Source of the DNA: Sistotremastrum niveocremeum HHB9708
Lineage: Eukaryota > Basidiomycota > Agaricomycetes > Sistotremastrales > Sistotremastraceae
Direction of reading: 5' to 3'
NCBI GenBank assembly: GCA_001630475.1
Contig: KV419400.1
Span: forward strand, 806,940-870,939
DNA length: 64,000 bases
Below are positions 48,125 through 59,857 of this stretch, piece after piece. A program made the translations under genes and the position numbers. How positions within the stretch are numbered: the stretch's first letter is position 1; each line of letters begins with the position of its first letter. The notes under the pieces were generated by a model, which saw only the letters and a list, made by a program, of their open reading frames with translations, did not search any database and was not told where the DNA came from.

Positions 48125-49561
48125 ATGCCTCTTCTGTCATTCGACCACGAACCTCTACGAGCTCCCCCATATCGTGCACTTCATGAAGCAGACGACGAGG
48201 ACGAAGTGACCCGCAAGAGGTTCTATCATTATGCGCCTTTATGCTGTAAGTGTCTCGTCGCCGTCTCTGCTGCGCAGCGCGACAAAAACAACTTACATTT
48301 TCGTAGTGGCGATCTTCTTCATCCTCATGCCTCACCCCTCTCTGCTCATCGTGCTTGTCGATGCATTCCTTACAACAACTTTCAGACCACTCCTTTTCAT
48401 CGCCCTGCTTCTGCCTGCATACACGTTCACAGCCTTGGCCTTTACTGCTCTCATAATCTGCATTGGCAGAGATCCCGGTACACCTCGTCCGTTGGGCGAT
48501 GACGATGACGACCAAGCGAAGGACCCCGAGCAACCTTTTCTTCGATCTCCGTCTCATGAAGTACCTCCTCCTGAGAGATGGTGCAAGAAATGCTGGGCTC
48601 CCAAGCCAGAAAGAGCGCATCACTGTACTTCATGTGGGCGGTGTGTGCTCAGGATGGGTTAGTGCTCTGTTCCAATTCATGCAGCGGCTTTACTCACTTT
48701 CGCATCAGATCATCACTGTCCTTGGTTGGCCCATAAATGTGTCGTACGTGCAAGCTTCTTTCTGCGCAGAGCAGTTGTTCAACGCGCCGCTCGCAGGGTT
48801 TTCGCACCTATGGTGCTTTTCTTACTTTCCTGTGCACAACAACACTACTTGCCATATACTGTGCTATGACTTCCGGCTCAATCCTTTATTCTTACCTCTA
48901 CAATCCTTATATAATGGTCCGTTTTCTCAGAATACTAACATTGGCCCTCTCTTGACCTTTCTCATCTTTAGGGCGAACATGCCACCTTCCATGCATTGTT
49001 TTTGGCCTTAGCCGGTAGCATTTTCTCCCTGTCATTGGCGAGTTTCTTCATTTATCACTTATGGTTAACAACGTGAGTATGCTTAGCCGGATTTAGTCTC
49101 AATTGACACCTGATGATTATCCTGCAGTACAAATCAGACAACGGTCGAACAGCTCACGCCTATGCTGTTACGCTATATCCCTCGAAGCCGACTTCCTGCT
49201 AATGACGCCACGACATCGCCCCGTTCTCCAAGCTATATGCACCTACCTATGTGGGAGCACCAAATGAACTATCAACAGCGACGCCTTTTGCGGAAGGCAC
49301 ACGGGAAGATACGTTTGTATGACGTCGGCTGGAAAGCCAATTGGAATCAGGTCATTGGGTTCAATTCGAAGCGAAGCATCCTTGCTACGCTTCTGTTAGG
49401 AGGAGGGTCAGTACATTCAAACTATGCCCTCGCAGCGTTTACTTACGTAGTATCATATCAGGCAAGGTGATGGCCACTCGTGGCCCAGAAGTGAAAAGGC
49501 TGAGGAGCAATTGATTCGATTTGCCGAAGCCCTGCATAAAGCAGGCGATCTAGGACACTGA
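48125..49561 (+). CDS. DHHC palmitoyltransferase (Pfa3-like)
   Basis: Transfers palmitate to cysteines of membrane-associated proteins. Start MPLLSFDHEPLRAPPYRALH, an intron, then two helices (VAIFFILMPHPSLLIVLVDA; LFIALLLPAYTFTALAFTAL). The Cys-rich domain is RWCKKCWAPKPERAHHCTSC, GRCVLRM, spliced to DHHCPWLAHKCV, giving the DHHC active site across an intron. It continues GFRTYGAFLTFLCTTTLLAI, more helices, then the TTxE motif as NQTTVEQL, and a C-terminal block YDVGWKANWNQVIGFN with WPRSEKAEEQLIRFAEALHK. About 400 residues and four membrane spans. Placement as Pfa3 (vacuole) rather than Pfa4 is tentative. At least six introns. Confidence 0.87.
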
Positions 49562-49658
49562 ACTCGGACAACACTCTCCTTCCTCTCTTGGATATACCAC
49601 TATTGTATAATACCATTATAATTGTTAATATAGGACTAATGTATCTGGTTGTTTGCAT

Positions 49659-51166
49659 TCAATTCCCTGGTAGACTCCGGTATATTCGCCGTGTCCAACG
49701 TCGTCGACGTGTTGCCCCGTTCGCTAACCACTCTTGTAAAGGCACCGAAGACTGTCCTTGCCATGAATCATCTGAATACACCCATCCATCTGGAATGGGG
49801 TGTCAATGTATCAAAGTCATGATATCTTGTGTCAACTTACTATCGTCTGAGGGACTCGAATTCCAGATAGCGATAAGGTCCTCTCTCCAGTCTTCGGTTT
49901 CCACAAACCGCCATCCAGGCTCGAGTTGGAATGTGAGGTTACTGCTGTGTGTCAGCCACTAAGCTGCGAGACCAATGATTGTCGCAAGCAAAACTCACCG
50001 AACTTCTCCTTCAGTGTTCGCCACGCCACTAAATCCATCACTCCCTCGCGTCCAAGCATTTCTATCAGTCGCCTTGAGATTATGTTTGCTCCAATTGTTG
50101 TGTTGTTGACTCCATCGTTCGTTCTCCCACAATTCGACCTCGCGGAGCTCTGAGAACCAATGACGATCTTGTAGATTGTCGTTGTCCATGAACCTCCGGA
50201 TATGGGATTTCATGGGCTTGACTATTGCTCGGTAGAGGGTGGGTATGTGTGGTAGGACGTAGGGGTGCGTTAGGACGAAAGGGAAGATTCCAACGAAAAG
50301 GAAGAATAGGCGGAGAGGAATCAGTAGCACAATAGGAACGGACAGCAGAGTGAGGATGAAAAGAGGAGTGATAAACGGGGAGGAAGGTGCTAAGTATGGT
50401 GTTAGAGGAACAATCAAGTCATATCCATCAGACCTATATTTCGATGAGATCAGACATGTTATAGACCAGGATGCGAATGCCTTACACGGCCCCCAGGACA
50501 TTTTGAATGGCTTGTAAGGTAGAGAACCATTGAACAGAGCCCTCCGCTGGAAGCGAGGGGAACGGCGGTACAGTTTTCGTTCGAATCTTCGAACCGTCTG
50601 CTGCAGGGGTTTCCGCGTTGTCTCTGTTGGCCAACATTATTGACAAAGTTGCCACATGCGGCAAGAGTAAGACCAGTTTGGGATGGTAGCCTGGACAAAC
50701 GAGGTTAAGTACAACGTCTCGGTCATGTTACAAGTCGGCCCATACATAGAAAAGTGTAGCCAGCCAACCAAGCCGCGGTGAGCTTCCATCCTCGCTTCCA
50801 GAAAAGAATTTCTTCCAATCTGTCCTGCGTCCAGAAGATGACGCCGGACCTGGCCACAAATCTCCGAAAGTTGACAGTAGTGATTGGGACGGAGAGTGGG
50901 TCTCGATTGGTCAGAAGTTGAGTGGATGTCTTTCTAGGAGAGCTTGGAGACGTCGTTGGAAGATGCACTGCTGAAGAGAGCAGAATATTGGTCAAGTTGA
51001 ACGAGCTTCGGGGTGAATTTGGAGATTCAGGAAGAGCAGGGCTCAAGGGAGGCGCAGAGTCGGATGCATGGCTCGCTGAATGTTTCCTTGCATGCTGGCG
51101 ACTATCGTCAGTCAACGACGAGGGCAGCGGAGACGCTCCAGGCGGGATTGAGACGTAGTCCAACAT
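49659..51166 (-). CDS. Peroxisomal membrane DysF protein (Pex30/Pex24-like)
   Basis: The start used here is 51166 (MLDYVSIPPGASPLPSSLTD); an in-frame ATG at 51223 would add 19 residues. A Ser/Pro-rich N-terminus leads to VARSGVIFWTQDRLEEILFW, then a hydrophobic pair (KLTAAWLAGYTFLC; KLVLLLPHVATLSIML) and, after introns, PLFILTLLSVPIVLLIPLRL and FFLFVGIFPFVLTHPYVLPH. The dysferlin parts are ELREVELWENERW (DysFN) and FQLEPGWRFVETEDWREDLI, then DGWVYSDDSWQG and TRRRRWTRRIYRSLPGN (DysFC). This matches the Pex24p family that shapes the ER and controls peroxisome number. About 430 residues. It is convergent with the palmitoyltransferase gene (98 bp apart) and head-to-head with the WD40 gene. Confidence 0.82.
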
Positions 51167-51225
51167 TGACTCTGGGGCCCCGCGCTTAGACCCACTTGCT
51201 CCCGGTGCGGCACTTTGGCACATGC

Positions 51226-53424
51226 ATGCCTCTCCATCGACTCACTGCGCATTCGATACCCTCTCAGGCATTTCAGACCCGTCGAGGGGCCATTACAGCT
51301 CCATTTGAACAAGGATTGTCCTATTCTAAGTTCACTTCGCTTGTTCTCTATAATGAATTGATGGTTGACCTTTGCATTCAGGAAACTGCAGGGTCACAAA
51401 TCATGCGTTAACACATTATGCTTTTCGCATGGCGAGGCGAGATGGCTCCTTAGTGCTGGTGATGGTCAGTTCTATTAGGACTTGTCAACTCTCATGGCTT
51501 GATTGGTTGCTAGATCGTTGGATGCTACTCTGGGATATGCATACTTTGGATCCAGAGCATTCCGTATTCCCCATAGATGGCCCCCGACATGGGGTATAAA
51601 ATCATTCATATAACACCATACAGCAGTTTGCTGACGCAGCACCTAGAGAAACATATGGAGTCTTGCATTTACACACGCGAATTCCAATATCCTTTGGTAT
51701 TGAGTTTCAAGCGCCATCTAGGCTGCTTCACGAACAGTTCAATTCAGCGGCGATGTTTCTGGAATGGTTTCACAATACGATTTCTCAAGATATAGCCAAT
51801 CAAACATGGGTGACATGCTGCGTTGTGTCCATCGCGATCACGCTGTAAGCCCAATCTCTCCAGACGTCCGAGTCCCTTTCATCTAGCTCGATTGCACAGG
51901 GAAGTATTAGAGATATTGCGGCAAATCCCTTTAATGAAGACATCTGTTTAACAGCTAGGTACAATCCCAAACCGAGTTTTGTGTTGAACGTGCCTGACGT
52001 AGAGATTCGGCAGCGACGACGGCACGATTATCAGGCACGATTGGAGAATCGGTGAATCGGGGACGCCAATAATTCTGGGCCCACCCTCAGGTTTCACGGG
52101 CGTAAGATACCATCCTGCATCAGACAACCTGATAGCTACCAGCGCTGCGTCAGGTCACGTCGCGCTACGAGACCTCAGGATGTCGACGTTGACCCACAGT
52201 GGCACAGTCATGCATGTACTCTTCTCAACTCCTTTTCATGCATATCCTCTTCTGATCGATTCGTATCCCACCCCTAGTACTCGACCATTCTTTCGAAGCC
52301 CCCAGATCGCCTTAGCAATCCTGAAGCATGTAGTATTTCATTTGATCGCGAAGGTTCGCAGCACATGCTTAACACGCGTTGGATATGTCACGATGACCGA
52401 ACGTAGGGTCCAGGCTTGCAGTAAATGTGTTGGTATGTTTTTCTATTGCTTTGTGAAACACGACATCGACGTGCCGTAGAATTTCTATCCTGTGATATAT
52501 GGCTTGTCGGATCCCTCGCCATTGGCGGTTTTGACAGCTGATTTTCTCCCCGATGGGAGTGTGTTACCTGAAGGACAGCGCACGTATACCAACCGCGCAA
52601 CCGAGTTGAAGGTTGGTTACAGCCTAAGACACGAGGAATCGCTCCTGATCATGATGTAAAGCGAGGGTCGTTTGGGAGTCTAGGATCGGACGATGAACAG
52701 TATTACACATCAGGGTCAGACGACTTCAGGGCCTATGTCTGGAAGATACCACCAGTCGAGGTCCTTAAGGAACAGCGTCAAACCATTGATGCAGATCGGT
52801 GGAAAACATTGTCAGAAGATGTGATTGGTAACATTCATCGTTCACTTGCCTCTTTCAACACTAAGTGCGGTATGTGTACAGGGTTTTCCATTCATAGTTC
52901 GAAGAAGTGCATCCCAAGGAAGGTCTCACGCCCTGCCTTCCGCCTCACCGGTATGCGATTAGATTAGTTTATTCCTTTTTTTGGCTTGTCTAACTTAGAT
53001 AAGGTCATAGATCGATTATTAATACGGCCCTCTTCCATCCTACCCTGCCGCACATTGTCACGGCCGGCGTGGAAAGCGGTATCCTTATCCACTCACCGTT
53101 TCCTACGGCCCCTTTTTCACAACGCCTTGAACGAACCGATCTAGCCGTGCGAGAACCTTCTGGAGCAAATGAAAGGGGTGCTCGCATATACGCGTCTTCT
53201 CTCGTCTCCTCTAATGCGACTGCGGACGAAGCAGAAAATGACGACCATGTCATAGCTCTCTTTGATGAGTGAGTTCTACCGTTATACTTTTACTTTCTTT
53301 TTGGCAAGAAATTGAACGATCCAGGGTGCTGCGGCGTACTGAGCCTGAAGATATATTCGATACTCGGAGATATAGGGACGATACTCCTTCAGATAGCGAC
53401 GACGACACGAGTCATTCATTTTAA
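51226..53424 (+). CDS. WD40 protein, DCAF5/DCAF8-like CUL4 adaptor
   Basis: No long open frame exists; about a dozen short exons join to one WD40 protein. Start MPLHRLTAHSIPSQAFQTRR, GAITAPFEQGL, then LQGHKSCVNTLCFSHGEARW, LLSAGDDRWMLLWDMHTLDP, FSGDVSGMVSQYDFSRYSQS, MLRCVHRDHA + GSIRDIAANPFNEDICLTAS, DDGTIIRHDWRI, FTGVRYHPASDNLIATSAAS, GHVALRDLRM, NFYPVIYGLSDPSPLAVLTA, RTYTNRATELK + RGSFGSLGSDDEQYY, TSGSDDFRAYVWKIPPVEVL, FRLTG + HRSIINTALFHPTLPHIVTA and GVESGILIHSPFPTAPF. It ends with an acidic tail (RRYRDDTPSDSDDDTSHSF) at 53424. SGSDDFRAYVWKIP and the HRSIxNTALFHPTLPHIxTAGVE block are typical of DCAF-type receptors of CUL4-DDB1 ligase. One exon near 51630-51715 is not fully resolved. Confidence 0.78.
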
Positions 53425-54912
53425 AATTCACATCGCCTATGCATGCCGGACCTGTCATGGCTCGCTCGGATACAGACCTCTACGATTTATCGCGCCATCT
53501 TTTTCACCATCTGTTAGTGCTGCGCTAAGAAATGGGACGAACTTGCCACCGTATCGCCGATAAAATCCTGCCCTGAGAATATTGATAGGTCTCACGACAC
53601 AGAAATGAAATTTCATTGACACATTGCTATATTGGGAGATGGCGAATGTACAGGGACGATCGTCTAGACTAAACGGGCCGCCAGTGATGAAAAATTCCGT
53701 TGAAGACGAGAAGCAAAGAGTAGCAACCTGCCCTATAGCAATTAGCGAAGATCCTGCTGGCGATTGTTGATTTCCGCGAGAAATGACCCAAGGTACCGGT
53801 TGGTGATGGAGAACAAAGGTATTGTGGGTTCGAGGTGTATTGCCCGCGCCTGGATAGGGAAATGGAGCCGAGGAACTTTCCGAGTGTCTGCTCGAAGTTG
53901 TAAGATCGAGGGTGAGCCCATGCGCTGCTCATGGCTGGAAACACATGCAGTTGTTGAACAATACACTGCGGCTGGATAGAGTTCCAGCAGATGACGTTGC
54001 AAACCGTTTGAGAGCTCCCAGCCTAGAAGTGCAAGGTATCGTGATGGTTGACCATGATTGATGAGACGTGTCCTCATCAAACACGATAATTAGCAAGACA
54101 AGCATCGGCAGCTCTGTTATATTGTCTCGATATTCGGCAATGCAAGCTAACAAAGCAGCTATGCCACAATACCACGATTTGATCTGCAGATCCGACGGGA
54201 ACGGGTACTCCGATTGACTCGAGGGGCCAGAAAAGGAGATGCAGGGAACTGCGGGGAACCGGCGAACGGGCCGGCGATCAAGATGCGACCAATGCAGGAG
54301 AAATGCAAGACTTGATGGGGTGATATGAAATGACGGTTGGTTGAAAAAAGCTGAACAAGCAGCCTCGTGGATAAACAGCAGGATGAACGGCGGTGTCAGC
54401 AGAGCGCAGAGATTGAACGGAGGTTCTGTGGACGAGGTTGAAGAGGAAGAAGGTGGCTCGCTACGGGAAAACAGGACAAGGCAGAATGGAAGCAGATGAG
54501 CGTTGGGAGCAAGGGACGCGGCGGAGAATACAGAAGGAAGCGTCCAGAGCAGAGGGTGCAGTTAATAATGGACGGCGGAATCACGGCTAAACCCACAGGA
54601 CTCATGCGTGAGGCCGGGTGAGTCCGGAGATCATGATCGCAGCGCGGGGGAGATGCGGCTCGGACCGCCGGACTCGCCCGCGGGTATGCCTCGGAGCAGC
54701 CGATTATTGGAGAAGAATTAGGAGTATTTGCGGGCAGACTGTGAGTGCGCCAGGAACGTGGCAGATGGATGATCCCCGAGGATTCTGCGGAGGATTCATG
54801 GGGATCATGGTGTGATCCCTGATATGCACATGTTTTCATCGCCGCATTCCCTCGCCGTACATAAACAAGCCATCGTCGTCTGCTCTCTCCCCACACGCCG
54901 TCCCCTTTGTCC
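53425..54912. promoter_or_regulatory. Long upstream region of the CreA/Mig1-like repressor gene
   Basis: 1.5 kb without a supported gene, becoming GC-rich towards the right. Five SYGGRG hexamers, the CreA/Mig1 binding core, occur on the plus strand at 54251, 54521, 54624, 54644 and 54787. Open frames here are short or antisense to GC-rich repeats and have no motif. Likely a long regulatory region of the repressor gene. Confidence 0.5.
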
Positions 54913-56877
54913 ATGGACTCCCAACCTCTCCCAGCCCCGCCCCCGGACAAGTCGCTCGCTCGTCCCTACAAGTGTCCATATCCTCTTTGCGGCCGCGCCT
55001 TTTCCAGACTAGAGCATCAGACTCGCCATATTCGGACTCACACTGGCGAAAAACCCTTCGCTTGCGTTCACCCAGGATGCGAAAAGCGTTTCTCGAGAAG
55101 CGACGAGCTCACTCGACACTCCCGAATACACAGCGGCGACAAGCGTGCAGAGGGCGCTCGTGCTCGCAAGAAGGCCCGCAGTCGTGCCGTCTCAGACGAC
55201 GAGGTAAATATTCTTATCCTTATCGTTCCTGGATCCGATTTGCTGACGATATCGTTCTTTTTGTCGCAGGCCGACCCTGCGCCTGAAAACGCAATGAGTC
55301 CCGAAGCCGCAAATTTTTTCTCTGCTCTCTCATCCGTCGCCATCGATCAACTTTACGAGCTCGAGCGAACAGAGGCTCGCCGACGAGCGCAGTATGATCA
55401 ACACCACGCTGAGATCATGAGTCTCCATGGTCGGATTAGCAAGAGTGCCCGAACCAGTCCTGTGAGTTCCCCGTTCGTGGAACCGCAGGGCCTTCCTACA
55501 GTCCCGTCGGTTCCGTCGATGTCAGCGTACACGCAGAGTCCTCTCTCCGCCGCCACCTACTACCCACAGTCGTCGATACCACCGTCTTCCACCAGCGGCC
55601 TGTGCCACGCTGGTCTCGCGAGCACCGCGGCCATCGCACTTGGTGGCGCATTACCCAGCCCACCTGCCTGTTCTCACGAGGAGTGTCACTCGTCCTATCA
55701 TCGTGCAATCCGTGGTTCAAGGCGCTCTTCTGCGGTCGCCGCACCGAGGCCGCACGATCAGCGCACTTTTCTTGCCCCACAGCCTCTCCAACCTCAACCA
55801 CGCTCCGCCACTATGGGATCCTTTCAGTTCCATAATCCCTCCGGCCAGCATTCATTACAACACCACCAACCAAGTCAGCAATCCAGACTTCCTTATTCCT
55901 CCCAACCTCTATCCTACAACGATGCTCTATCCCCACCCAGCACAGCATCCTCTGGCATGAGTGTTGACGTTGACATTCCTTATCCTTATTCTTACACGAC
56001 CCGAGGCGGACAGTCATCCTCTGTCCCTCAAAGTGCTGTTCCTGGACTCGGTCCTTCTCCCGACGCTATCTTCACGCCGTCGGGGTCGCCTTTTCTTGGC
56101 CCTTTACGGTCCCTCAAGCTCTCACTCTCCCATGCCCCCTCGACGAATCCGAGCAGAGCCCCTAGTCCGATCCATCTTCCGCCGCCCACCCTCTCCGGGC
56201 AGGAACTAGGCTCACCCATTGAGATCGGTGGTTACTCTTCTATGGGACTTGCCAGGCGCAAGTCGTCCAACAAAAGAATCAACTCCGATCAGCCTCATCC
56301 CATGTATTCGAAATCGGAGACTTATCTCAATGAATTGGCACCGACGAGCCCATCCCCGTTCGCATATAATCTTCCTGCTACAGAGCCTCATCCGATCAAC
56401 ACTCCGAACCTCTCATCCGGGACGTCATCCGTAGCCTCGTCGTCCCCTCCTACTCATGAACTTCCGAGTCAGAGGCCTTCCCCGCGTCATCTCCCCCATC
56501 CCCATATTTCTCATTCACATGGCATCTCTTCTAATCAGGCTGGCTCGACCCAACGCTCTCAGGCATCTTCGCCGAACAGCAGTCGACCGCCGTCGCCTAC
56601 TAACCCTGTCGGAACCAACCATCTCGTTCGATCAGTGCGCGCAGCATTTGGCATGACGCCCATCAATCCTTCCCCATCCCACCACAGCCGCCCATCATGG
56701 AGTCACACCCCACACCAATATAGATCGATACCTCCCAGTCGTAGCAACTCCCCACCCATTACCCTCCCTCCCCTGAAAAGTTCAGAGGGTACTATGGTGG
56801 GACAAAAACGAAAGTCCTCTGTACAACTTCCCGGCTTCTCCGAGCTGCAGGCCGGCGTCGGAGGCCTCATGATTTAG
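54913..56877 (+). CDS. C2H2 zinc-finger carbon catabolite repressor, CreA/Mig1 type
   Basis: Start [18 protein letters not shown], then two adjacent fingers: [40 protein letters not shown] and [20 protein letters not shown]. The [17 protein letters not shown]...[12 protein letters not shown] string is the signature of CreA/Mig1, which binds GC-rich SYGGRG sites and represses alternative-carbon genes. A basic stretch ([15 protein letters not shown]) follows, then an intron of 66 nt (55204-55269) that keeps the frame and has no stop. The rest is Ser/Pro/His-rich with [36 protein letters not shown] and a C-terminal [19 protein letters not shown]. About 634 residues after splicing. Single intron is predicted from clear gtaaat..cag ends. 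Confidence 0.88.
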   Translation: MDSQPLPAPPPDKSLARPYKCPYPLCGRAFSRLEHQTRHIRTHTGEKPFACVHPGCEKRFSRSDELTRHSRIHSGDKRAEGARARKKARSRAVSDDEVNILILIVPGSDLLTISFFLSQADPAPENAMSPEAANFFSALSSVAIDQLYELERTEARRRAQYDQHHAEIMSLHGRISKSARTSPVSSPFVEPQGLPTVPSVPSMSAYTQSPLSAATYYPQSSIPPSSTSGLCHAGLASTAAIALGGALPSPPACSHEECHSSYHRAIRGSRRSSAVAAPRPHDQRTFLAPQPLQPQPRSATMGSFQFHNPSGQHSLQHHQPSQQSRLPYSSQPLSYNDALSPPSTASSGMSVDVDIPYPYSYTTRGGQSSSVPQSAVPGLGPSPDAIFTPSGSPFLGPLRSLKLSLSHAPSTNPSRAPSPIHLPPPTLSGQELGSPIEIGGYSSMGLARRKSSNKRINSDQPHPMYSKSETYLNELAPTSPSPFAYNLPATEPHPINTPNLSSGTSSVASSSPPTHELPSQRPSPRHLPHPHISHSHGISSNQAGSTQRSQASSPNSSRPPSPTNPVGTNHLVRSVRAAFGMTPINPSPSHHSRPSWSHTPHQYRSIPPSRSNSPPITLPPLKSSEGTMVGQKRKSSVQLPGFSELQAGVGGLMI

Positions 56878-57151
56878 ACTCAATTTACGAGAAACGAATA
56901 GAAACACAACGCCCTATAGATTTTTCTTTTTCTCCTCTTTTTCCTCTGTCATTATTCCAAGTTGGTAGCCGGACGCTTTGTCTCAGTTTTCCTCTTGCTT
57001 TCCTAGTTTACAATTTATAGAGTACACACACTACACCTAGACTTCCTGCTCCAATTGCAGTTAATGGATCCCACACCTCTCTTCTACCGCTATCTGATGA
57101 ATAAGAATGAAGAATCAAGCTCGTCGGCACGACCAATCCCTTGCTCTAATC

Positions 57152-58523
57152 CTATCCGGGCACTCCGATGATCCAACTCCCCAGATGTTTTTCGAATCTG
57201 GGGTCAAACACGTGCCATGGCCTACGATCTAGGAAAAGGGGCCGGCGATTACGGTGGCGAGCACGATGTTGCTGAGAAACGTTTTCCACGTCGTCCATTG
57301 CGAAGATATCGTTCTCGCCCTCGTCTCGATCAGGGTGCAATGCAGGAGAGCTGGAGATAGGCATGATTCGGGGACTCCCCTCGTCATCCAAGTTCGATGT
57401 GTATAGGTTCTTCAAGGGGGATGATTTGGGGTTACTTCGAGGACTTTGCCTGTATTCTAGTGTTTCCACCGCCATCGGTGTGTTCGAGCCGCTGGCCTCA
57501 GATGCAGGGGAATTATCAAGTTGAGATCCGGAAGCGATTGCCGACCGCCGTGGACGCTTACTTGGCGATGGCATTTCATCCGATTCAACGTCTGGACCTT
57601 CGGAATCGGCACTTCTTTTCAGAGAGTTTTTCCGTTCCAGCGAAGAACCTGGTGGTGATGAGAAAGTCGAATTTGACACGCGAGGCGTCTTGAGGTGGGA
57701 ACGGAGAAGAAGTGGTAGAGGAAGAGAATGCTGGGTTTTATTCGGCGAAGTTGATATGGACCGAGTTCGAAGGCGTTTGCTCGTGGATTCTTGCCGTTCT
57801 ATCTTTTGACTGATGTGTTCGTACTCGTCGTCGAGGTGCTGTACGACAGATCGGAACGTCTTCCCGACCAGACGGTGCGCTTTCACGAGTTCCTGAGCGC
57901 ACTCAGGCCCGACCAGCTGATAAGGCATAGATATGATTAGCCCGAGTGTTGCTATCGGGACGAAAATGGCTCACGTTCGCCGCAGCTGCAGTCCAATAAA
58001 AGATCGTGCAACGAGCATGTGGATCCGCCGGAGCCTTCGGCACAAGCTTCTGAAACTCGACGTCGGGTTTCAATAGCTCTTCGACCTCTAGTGCATTGAT
58101 CAATGCGTTCTCGGATAGAGAATATGCCTCAATCAGATCCTCGAACGTGACCACCTTTCGGGAACCAGTTCTTCTCAGGCGAAACTCGCTGGCCAGGGCT
58201 GATTTCAGAGTATTCATGGTGGCCTCAAAGTCTTTCTTGGACAGACATGACGCAGCTTGTGCAGCTTTTTCCGAAACATCATCGTTGTTCAAGCTTGGAT
58301 AGATTGCATATTAGCAAAACGACACGCGAGATTATGTGCAAGACTACCTTTCCGACGCCAGAAAGGCACAAATGGGAAGCATCCCTATACGATTGGTGCC
58401 CAAATCATAGCCAGTACCAGGGCCAGTCTTAGTTTCAGCTGCAAGATAGAGTGCTTTGGCCTTGACAATAGTGTCGCCTCGGTTGCATAGCTTTTTCAGT
58501 TGAACGAGCTCTTTGGCAAGCAT
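57152..58523 (-). CDS. ORC6: Origin recognition complex subunit 6-like
   Basis: Start at 58523 (MLAKELVQLKKLCNRGDTIV) unless a short upstream exon exists; ORC6 proteins usually begin 20-30 residues earlier. The first half looks like tandem TFIIB-like helical folds: NRIGMLPICAFLASER, spliced to LNNDDVSEKAAQAASCLSKK, FEATMNTLKSALASEFRLRR, VTFEDLIEAYSLSENALINA, ARCTIFYWTAAAAN + LVGPECAQELVKAHRLVGKT and FRSVVQHLDDEYEHISQKIE. The spacing of the (A)xxLAxxR, KxxFxxxxxxLxxxL and TAAxxxLxxxCA blocks follows ORC6. The second half is disordered, basic then acidic, ending RPWHVFDPRFEKHLGSWIIG. About 415 residues. Acts in replication licensing if the call is right. Other TFIIB-fold proteins are possible. 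Confidence 0.55.
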
Positions 58524-58653
58524 TGAAACGCGTCTGTCACACCCTGTCACACATTACAAAATTTCTTGCTACATTGTTGTTACACTTTTGGTACACTTAG
58601 TAAGGTATTCTGTGCCCACACCATCAAGAGCACCAGAATGATACCATAGGCTA

Positions 58654-59685
58654 CTAGTACGAGGATGATGGCAGGTTCGTAATTTCTACGATCTGACTCG
58701 ATCCTGGATATGCAGGGAGGTTCAGCTGAAACTTTTCCTCCATTGTTCTATTGCCGAATCAGCCTCGAATCAATTAAGATGCTTATAGATCAGATGACTT
58801 ACTTGGGCACGAAACGTCCGCCTAAGAAATGCCTTCCCTTGAACGACCTTACGCCTAATTTGGGTGCTGTCAAGCTGATCAACACGTCAGGATTCAGACC
58901 TAAGCCTTCGGCGTTTCCTTCTTCCACGTCCCACCCGGAAGGAATATCTACGCTCACAATGGAAACGCGAGACTCGGAAAGAATGGGCAAGACGACATCG
59001 AATGGCGAGCGGATAGGTGGCTTGAAGGAAAATCCGAAGATAGCGTCGAGGATGACATCTGAAGACTTTAGACTCGCACGCAATTCATCTTCTCCGGTGA
59101 CCGTTGGGATTGCCATGTTATCGCATTGTGTTTTGAGCCGCTATTGGGATGTCTGAGCAAATATATCCCTAGAAAATCCGGATTATAAATGATAGCCATG
59201 CCTGATAGATTTCCTTGGAACCTGGCTTTGGCATATAAAGAGAAGCTTGGTAACCGAACATGCCTAGCCTCCGGATTGAGTATATCCATTCTTGAAGACA
59301 ATGTGCATACCCAGATGCCGAGCCGCAACTAAACCATCGCCTCCCTACTCGGAGAAATACAGCAACGCAGCGATGAGAGAGCGGCAGGTCGTACCTGATT
59401 TCCAGGCCCACAACAAACCAAGACGCGGGGATATTTTGATTTGTCAAAGACGGCGGCTACGGTCTGAGCACATGCTAGACCAGCTAGTTCCATGAGCTAT
59501 GATAATGAGACCATGCAACGCTCGGTTTTGAGAGTGCGCACCTGATCAAGACTGAATGCTCCTGCCGCATTCATGAGCTCTTCGTCGATCTTAATTTCGG
59601 AAGCAGTTCATTATGAGTCCAGGCTCTGGCAGATACGAAATCGGACCTGTTGAGCAAGTTTTGCAGTTAGGTATCTGATAGACAT
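58654..59685 (-). CDS. NAD(P)HX epimerase (YjeF_N, Naxe)
   Basis: Metabolite-repair enzyme that epimerises hydrated NAD(P)H so the dehydratase can act. Exons: MSIRYLTAKLAQQ, IDEELMNAAGAFSLDQ, then a segment with DKSKYPRVLVCCGPGNQ and GGDGLVAARHLG (the PGNxGGDG phosphate-binding motif across an intron), MFGYQASLYMPKPGSKEIYQ, then CDNMAIPTVTGEDELRASLK, DVILDAIFGFSFKPPIRSPF, VSIVSVDIPSGWDVEEGNAE and LISLTAPKLGVRSFKGRHFL. The catalytic Asp is in SVDIPSGWD. The last exon reads EEKFQLNLPAYPGSSQIVEI and ends SSSY at 58654. About 250 residues, complete, without a fused dehydratase domain or obvious targeting sequence. At least six introns. Confidence 0.9.
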
Positions 59686-59857
59686 AACAGATCAAGGTAC
59701 AGTGAGGTATGCGTCAAGAGTCAAGTGACGAAGTTGTTGATTTGACAAAACAGTACGAAGTGGAGTTAGTTTCACCTCCGTAGGAAACTATGCATGTCAT
59801 GATGTCCAGAATATACTCCTAGAAAGAAGATATAGAATTTCAAGGCATTGATTTCAT

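Noticed and set aside
54396-54950. Minus-strand open frame of 184 codons
   Set aside because: Lies over the GC-rich promoter of the CreA-like gene, has no motif, and GC-rich DNA is poor in stop codons.
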